From: 9FT-COMBO-48-23 sp964400675
GTDB taxonomy: Bacteria; Chloroflexota; Dehalococcoidia; GIF9; UBA5629
DNA: 64,000 nt
Assembly (NCBI GenBank): GCA_964400675.1
Contig: CAYNVO010000009.1
Location: forward strand, 62,001 to 126,000
Reading direction: 5' to 3'
The notes beneath the pieces were generated by a model, which saw only the letters and a list, made by a program, of their open reading frames with translations, made no database searches and was not told the origin of the DNA. A program made the position numbers and the translations under genes. This document shows positions 59,599 to 64,000 of the stretch, one piece after another (the first letter of the stretch is position 1; each line of letters begins with the position of its first letter).

Positions 59599-59652
59599 AA
59601 TTGCACCACTTCCTGAGGCAAAGTTGCCGGCATTAACTTTGTGACGTAATGT
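59599..59652 (+). repeat. 54-base direct repeat, right copy
   Basis: Partner of 58182-58235; differs at three positions. It is followed within 40 bases by the stop of the type ISP gene on the other strand. Confidence 0.9.
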
Positions 59653-59689
59653 TTAGCCAGTAGAAATATGACCTAATAATAGATGTTTT

Positions 59690-62600
59690 TTACTGAAGGT
59701 CGGGCAATGATTTTACTATCTTCACTGTCTCCAGGCTAACAGTAATGACCTTGCCAATAAGACGAATTATATATTGTGGGTCATCCAGCCTATTCGGGTC
59801 ATTGACTATGCCACTTCTTTTATCGGTGCTTACTTTATACTGGTCAATAATCCAATCAAGAGCAGAGCGGTTGCCCAAACGGTATTCAAAAACTTCCGGC
59901 GGGATGCCGCCCAGAGTGAGAAAATCATTGTAGACAATGTTAGTTTTATCCCTGGATAAGGTCATTCTCTCAACGCGATAATTCACCTTAGCATCCTTGT
60001 TTTCCAACCATGTTAAGGGATACTCAGTCTGTTTTTCATAGTTTACGTGAAGCTCTGCAAGCTGCTTCCCGGCTTTGGCGAACTCCCAGAAACCAGGAGC
60101 AAAGGGTATTCGTGGCAATTCCCTCTTTAAGTTAGCCGCATATTTCTCGCGGTACTGAGGGTGATGCAGGACAGCATACATATAGTGGAAGATATCCTGA
60201 TTCGAAATATGGCTGTCCTTGTAGTGCTCTTGAAATCTAGTTAGTGCCCAATCGGTTACGTTTTCCTTACGAATAGTGCCATTCTCAGCATATGTGTATA
60301 ATGGAAAACATTGAGTGCCTGCACCGAATCCCCCACACATAACTAAATTCGGAATTACGTTTGTAGCTAAGCAAACAAAAGGTTTTTCAGAGGACTGAGT
60401 AACACAAATCACCCGGTTCTCAGTTTCTGAAGTGGCATTTGGGAAAACAATGGGCTGCCGATATCTTCTCTGATTAAGCAAATGGTCAAAATATAGATAC
60501 TCTTTACAGAATGGGCGATACATTGAAAGACGAACCTTTGAAGAATCAAAAGATATAGTTTCATGGTTAGCCAGTGCTGTTTTGAGACGGTCCGTCCACT
60601 TTACAAAAGAGGGATCATTGTTCACAAAGTCATCAATATTGATAATCTCATTCTTCTGAGAAAAGCGAAATACCTCGTAATTGTAGTTATTGATTAGTTG
60701 CGTCACTTTCTTTTCCAAGCTGTCTTTCCGAAAGTCATAAACCCATTCATCACGGTTTGTGCCAACCCCAAGTGAGAATGTCTTGAAAATCGTTATAGAG
60801 TCCAGCTTTTCAGTTTTGGCTTCCTTGGTCCCCATAGGCATAAACGAGTCAAACGAACTATCTAATCCCGCTGTTAGCCAGTTGTGTTTAGAATCCGGAG
60901 AGATATCTTGCCATTCGATGCTTGCTATAGAAGCTTTCTCATTAAGAAAATCGTATTTTTCTTCTTTGCGACAGAACTCATCGGTGTGGAAATAGTGTAT
61001 TTTTGATTTTTTGGGCCGACCTGTGCCGTTCTTCTTAACAAAGAGGTTTATACTGACGCCAACCTGAATACCAAAGACATTGTGGGTCGTGCCGGATAGC
61101 TTCGGATTTTTACGAACGTTGCCACCTAAATCTAAAACATAGATGGCATCGAAGTCCTGCTGCAAACACTTTCTCATCCCATCAAAAGTGATTTCATTTA
61201 CGAAGCTATTATTGGTCACAAAGGCTACTATACCTTCATCTCCGATTCTGTCGGATGCCCAGCGTATGGCTTTAACATAGGGGTCGTTCAATTTTCTGAG
61301 CAAGGTGGCTTTTGAACCCTTCCCATATGTTTGAGAAACGCGCTTATCGATTTCCTCGTATTTCCGATTCTTATTGTTATCGTTTTCGTTCACCTGCCCG
61401 GCGTTATAAGGAGGATTACCGATAACAACGAAAATTGGAGTTGTTTGCTGGCGCTTCACCCTGGCCGTGTTCTCCTTTGTGAAGAAAGAAAGCTGCTTAA
61501 CTTTGGCAAGGTCAAATGTATCGACTAAACAGATACCACTAAAGGGCTGGTATTTGTCGGTAACTTCGTAGTATTCATGCTCAATATTCATTGAGGCGAT
61601 GTAGTAGGGTAAAAGCATGACCTCGTTACAGTGAAGCTCACCGGCGTATTTGAAAGGCAGTTTTGAATGTTTTATTTCTCGCATCGCCCACAAAATAAAA
61701 TTACCGGTTCCGACAAACGGGTCGATGATATGCACCCCCTCATCTGAAAGGGAGCGCCCGAAATCTTTTTGAAGAATATGCTCCACGGATTTGACCATAA
61801 ACTTAACAATTGACTGCGGGGTATAGACTATGCCGTGTGTGTCAGCCACTTTGACTGAAAAACCCTGGAAAAACTTCTCATAGACCGTGTTAAGGAAGCT
61901 CTGCTTCTGCGAGAAATCGTCAATAGTGGCTGCGGTTGTCTCAATGGCAACATAGAAGCGGTCAAGCGGTTTGAGGAACTCGTTGCGGCTAAAGGATTGC
62001 GATGTCAGTGCTGAGATGACTTTTTCAATCTCACGGGCTATAACATTGCGCTCCACGAAATCGGGATTATTGAAGACCTTGCGGAAAATGCGCTCTGTGA
62101 GCAAATGCTGAATAAGCATTTCCTCTACTGCTTGAATGGAGATATTGGGATTAATAGTTTCCTGGCAGAGTTGAACCAGGTCGTTGAATGCCTGAATAAA
62201 AAGGTTATTGGTTTGACGTTCCTTTTCGATAAGTTCTAGTAAGCCGTTGGCTAGTTCTTGTACTTTGAGTTTGAATTCTTCGACAGCCCTCTGCCATTCC
62301 TCAAAGGCGGGCGCCTCGTATTCGAAGAAGACTTTTAGACCTTCTATAAGGAGGTCAGGATTAGAAATATCCTCATCAAAAATCTCATGCCCATCTTGCC
62401 ATATGACAATACGGTCTGGTGCTTGAAAAAGTATATTATTCTTAGGATAGCCATCATCAAACTTCTTCTTTATTGCCTTGTCGAGGTCATCGCTGGCATC
62501 CTTTGCCTCCCAGTAGCCATGCACAAGGTTGAACGTGTCGACCAGAGCGCCATCAACGAATTTGGTATGCATGCCAGTTTTAAAGGGATACTGCTCTATA

Positions 62601-62758
62601 AGTGTCTGACCGAATTGACCAGCACAGTGGCGAATTAATGAGGCAAACGCCGGTGATACAGCACCTTCATGTGACATACCAAGCTCAGAGAGGCCGCTAA
62701 TAGCTTCATAGTATGCTTTGACTGATTTATGAGCGGGTTTAATATTTAGAGTTATCAT
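59690..62758 (-). CDS. Type ISP/IIG single-chain restriction-modification enzyme, copy 2
   Basis: 1022 residues from the ATG at 62758 (MITLNIKPAHKSVKAYY). A longer in-frame ATG at 62818 lies inside the promoter and upstream of the expected transcript start, so I do not use it. Nuclease-like pattern D74 (ALVDTFNL), E84 and K86 (YWEAKDA). Methyltransferase motif I is DPFVGTGNFILWAM (about 346) and motif IV NPPYNAG (about 446). The C-terminal specificity half includes 'LSMYRPFCKEYLYFD', related to but clearly different from copy 1. The two enzymes should recognise different DNA. The helicase remnant nearby may be its lost partner. Confidence 0.85.
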   Translation of the reverse strand: MITLNIKPAHKSVKAYYEAISGLSELGMSHEGAVSPAFASLIRHCAGQFGQTLIEQYPFKTGMHTKFVDGALVDTFNLVHGYWEAKDASDDLDKAIKKKFDDGYPKNNILFQAPDRIVIWQDGHEIFDEDISNPDLLIEGLKVFFEYEAPAFEEWQRAVEEFKLKVQELANGLLELIEKERQTNNLFIQAFNDLVQLCQETINPNISIQAVEEMLIQHLLTERIFRKVFNNPDFVERNVIAREIEKVISALTSQSFSRNEFLKPLDRFYVAIETTAATIDDFSQKQSFLNTVYEKFFQGFSVKVADTHGIVYTPQSIVKFMVKSVEHILQKDFGRSLSDEGVHIIDPFVGTGNFILWAMREIKHSKLPFKYAGELHCNEVMLLPYYIASMNIEHEYYEVTDKYQPFSGICLVDTFDLAKVKQLSFFTKENTARVKRQQTTPIFVVIGNPPYNAGQVNENDNNKNRKYEEIDKRVSQTYGKGSKATLLRKLNDPYVKAIRWASDRIGDEGIVAFVTNNSFVNEITFDGMRKCLQQDFDAIYVLDLGGNVRKNPKLSGTTHNVFGIQVGVSINLFVKKNGTGRPKKSKIHYFHTDEFCRKEEKYDFLNEKASIASIEWQDISPDSKHNWLTAGLDSSFDSFMPMGTKEAKTEKLDSITIFKTFSLGVGTNRDEWVYDFRKDSLEKKVTQLINNYNYEVFRFSQKNEIINIDDFVNNDPSFVKWTDRLKTALANHETISFDSSKVRLSMYRPFCKEYLYFDHLLNQRRYRQPIVFPNATSETENRVICVTQSSEKPFVCLATNVIPNLVMCGGFGAGTQCFPLYTYAENGTIRKENVTDWALTRFQEHYKDSHISNQDIFHYMYAVLHHPQYREKYAANLKRELPRIPFAPGFWEFAKAGKQLAELHVNYEKQTEYPLTWLENKDAKVNYRVERMTLSRDKTNIVYNDFLTLGGIPPEVFEYRLGNRSALDWIIDQYKVSTDKRSGIVNDPNRLDDPQYIIRLIGKVITVSLETVKIVKSLPDLQ

Positions 62759-62794
62759 TGCCCTAACGTAACCGAACCGAACGACGCCAATTTG

Positions 62795-62823
62795 AGCATA
62801 ATCAAATTGTGTAGACATGTCAA
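62795..62823 (-). promoter_or_regulatory. Promoter of the second type ISP gene
   Basis: On the minus strand TTGACA (62823-62818), 17-base spacer, TATGCT (62800-62795). The transcript would start near 62788, 30 bases before the ATG at 62758. Confidence 0.65.
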
Positions 62824-63068
62824 GCGGTAAGGATGTAGATCAGCACGAAACATCACGGATAACAAAATATTTTGCCTTGGGAAATGCTACTAAGTATCAC
62901 TGAACGAAACTGACTTCTGTGCAGCTACTCACCACACGAGCGTATTCGATTGCACTTCTTCACGGTTGGCGAACTCCAGCCTCTTTTGTTGTAGGGGAAC
63001 TGCCTGTAGAATTATGGTAATATTCAGTCATCACATGCGGGCTACCGGAGAGGTGAAGGAGGCAGTCT

Positions 63069-63143
63069 ATGCCGCTTAAAGAAAAGGACAGGAAAATCAT
63101 AGAAATGCTGGCTAAGAATGTGGAAAGGGAGTCCGAGGTTTGA
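63069..63143 (+). CDS. Possible 24-residue peptide before the flavin reductase gene
   Basis: ATG behind GTGAAGGAGG at 8 bases: a strong ribosome binding site. The product is MPLKEKDRKIIEMLAKNV and six more residues, a charged amphipathic helix. It may be a leader peptide, a small helical protein, or the remains of a longer gene. The flavin reductase ATG lies 34 bases after its stop. Confidence 0.4.
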   Translation: MPLKEKDRKIIEMLAKNVERESEV

Positions 63144-63177
63144 GCAGACCAGTTTTCATATATCTGAGGAGGGAGTG

Positions 63178-64000
63178 ATGGCGAAAAACTATCAAAGAGT
63201 TGTTGCCAGCCTAATAGAGGGCTACGGTGGGTGGTCTGGCAATGAAGAGTTGCTGGCTGACGGCAGGATGACGGACAGGCTGTTCCCCTACCATAAGCTA
63301 TTCTCCCCTATACAGGTCAACAGCATTAAAATCAAGAACCGCATCGTCATGGGTCCCATGGGCAATGTGGGCATGCCCGATGAGACCGGCAGACCCGGCA
63401 ACAAGATGATACAGTACTTCGTGGAACGCGCTAAAGGCGGCGTGGGGCTTATCACCTCCGGGCTGGTGCTCGCCAGCAATAACGTCGAGGCATCGGTAAC
63501 AGAGCCGGGCGACCTCAGCCTGCTGCCCCGCATCGACCGCTCGCGCACCGTTTTCCCGGGCTGGAGGATACTGGCTGAGAGCGTGCATGCCTGCGGCGCC
63601 AGTTTCTTCATCCAGCTCAGCCCCGGGCTGGGACGCGTCGCCTCGCCTGAATGCCTGATAAAGAAGCTGAGGCTGCCGGTATCCGCTTCCTGGAACCCTA
63701 ACTTTTACATGCCCGCAGTGCCCTGCCGACCGCTGCGAGACGGCGAATGCCTGAAAATAATAAAGAATTCCGGGCAGGCAGCCGCCGATGCTAAGGCGCT
63801 GCTCATCGATGGAGTCTACCTGCACGGACACGAAGGATACCTGCTGGAGCAGATGACAAACACCGCTTTCAACCGCCGCAGGCTGGGCCGCTTCGCCGAC
63901 TGGCAGGCTTTCGGCATCGAGCTGGTGGAGCATATACGCGAGCGTGTCGGCGAGCGCTATCCCATAATGTACCGCATCGACCTGTCCCTGGCTTTGAACG
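63178..64000 (+). CDS. Old-yellow-enzyme family flavin reductase, cut by the window end
   Basis: 274 codons visible, ATG after GAGGAGGGAG. FMN-barrel start: HKLFSPIQVNSIKIKNRIVM and 'GPMGNVGMPDETGRPGN'. Later HGHEGYLLEQMTNTAFNRR is the typical loop of NADH:flavin oxidoreductase/2,4-dienoyl-CoA reductase proteins. GGVGLITSGL is also standard. The 3' end lies outside the window, so the usual C-terminal Fe-S and NAD(P)-binding domains cannot be seen. It reduces activated C=C bonds, for example in enoyl-CoA or aromatic breakdown products. Confidence 0.9.
   Translation, partial: MAKNYQRVVASLIEGYGGWSGNEELLADGRMTDRLFPYHKLFSPIQVNSIKIKNRIVMGPMGNVGMPDETGRPGNKMIQYFVERAKGGVGLITSGLVLASNNVEASVTEPGDLSLLPRIDRSRTVFPGWRILAESVHACGASFFIQLSPGLGRVASPECLIKKLRLPVSASWNPNFYMPAVPCRPLRDGECLKIIKNSGQAAADAKALLIDGVYLHGHEGYLLEQMTNTAFNRRRLGRFADWQAFGIELVEHIRERVGERYPIMYRIDLSLALN

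Noticed and set aside
62759..62818. Upstream ATG of the second type ISP gene
   Set aside because: Overlaps a good minus-strand promoter; the shorter start has the expected leader length.
63298..63933. Minus-strand frame of 211 codons near the window end
   Set aside because: It lies opposite the old-yellow-enzyme gene, whose plus-strand frame has unmistakable motifs and a good ribosome binding site.

Overview
The window looks like a chromosomal piece of an anaerobic bacterium. Dehalococcoidia (Chloroflexota) is the best guess, by inference only: dispersed short intergenic repeats of the 'GTCATTCTGAGCG..GAAGAATCT' type, frequent GTG/TTG starts, benzoyl-CoA reductase and 4-hydroxybutyryl-CoA dehydratase-type genes, many lipoproteins, and no respiratory oxidase. 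There is no rRNA, no CRISPR array, and no tRNA that I could recognise.

Layout. 0-6.3 kb: the purH 3' end, two poorly known genes, then a four-gene operon that looks like an ATP-dependent (class I, Azoarcus/Bzd-like) benzoyl-CoA reductase. 6.5-9.8 kb: a single-chain type ISP/IIG restriction-modification enzyme. 10.2-13.8 kb: two surface or secreted proteins and an acyl-CoA dehydrogenase. 13.8-22.2 kb: an arsenic island with two ArsR repressors and their probable operators, an ArsP-type permease, a small CxxC thioredoxin, a thioredoxin-like lipoprotein and a CcdA-like permease (resembling ArsEFG), an unusual MauE/DoxX-FN3-FN3-TlpA fusion, ArsM and a DUF763 protein. 22-32.8 kb: transporters, a DEDD exonuclease, a 4-hydroxybutyryl-CoA dehydratase paralogue without cluster cysteines, DegV, a PEBP lipoprotein, DUF362, an ECF S component, DUF1893 and a DAPG-hydrolase-like protein. 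32.8-42.8 kb: a CoA-ligase alpha subunit, sirtuin, PIN protein, true 4-hydroxybutyryl-CoA dehydratase, ACT-malic enzyme and two uncharacterised proteins. 43-45.5 kb: a DUF47-Pit-PhoU phosphate block. 45.9-48.8 kb: a selenium operon (yedE, TusA-like, class-V desulfurase/selenocysteine lyase, DUF3343). 49.7-50.0 kb: a MITE-like insertion with a target duplication. 50-58 kb: an MBL hydrolase, nitroreductase, rhomboid, Vms1-like protein, lipase, racemase-like protein, SDR, PPC protein and aldo-keto reductase. 58.2-62.8 kb: a defence patch with a HEPN-MNT pair, a helicase fragment and a second type ISP enzyme. 63.2 kb to the end: an old-yellow-enzyme reductase, cut by the window edge.

The most interesting signal is the leader of the selenium operon (45.93-46.11 kb). 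A short ORF with a good ribosome binding site ends at a UGA. That UGA is followed at once by a hairpin with SECIS-like geometry. Further down, two mutually exclusive hairpins either free or bury the Shine-Dalgarno of yedE. If UGA is decoded as selenocysteine when selenium is plentiful, readthrough would break the first hairpin and let the second bury the yedE start: a translational selenium sensor. The sequence elements are seen directly; the mechanism is inference.

Metabolically the genes suit an anaerobe that degrades aromatic or fatty acids through CoA thioesters (benzoyl-CoA reductase, acyl-CoA dehydrogenase, hydroxybutyryl-CoA dehydratase family, CoA ligase, old yellow enzyme) and that detoxifies inorganic and probably organic arsenic.
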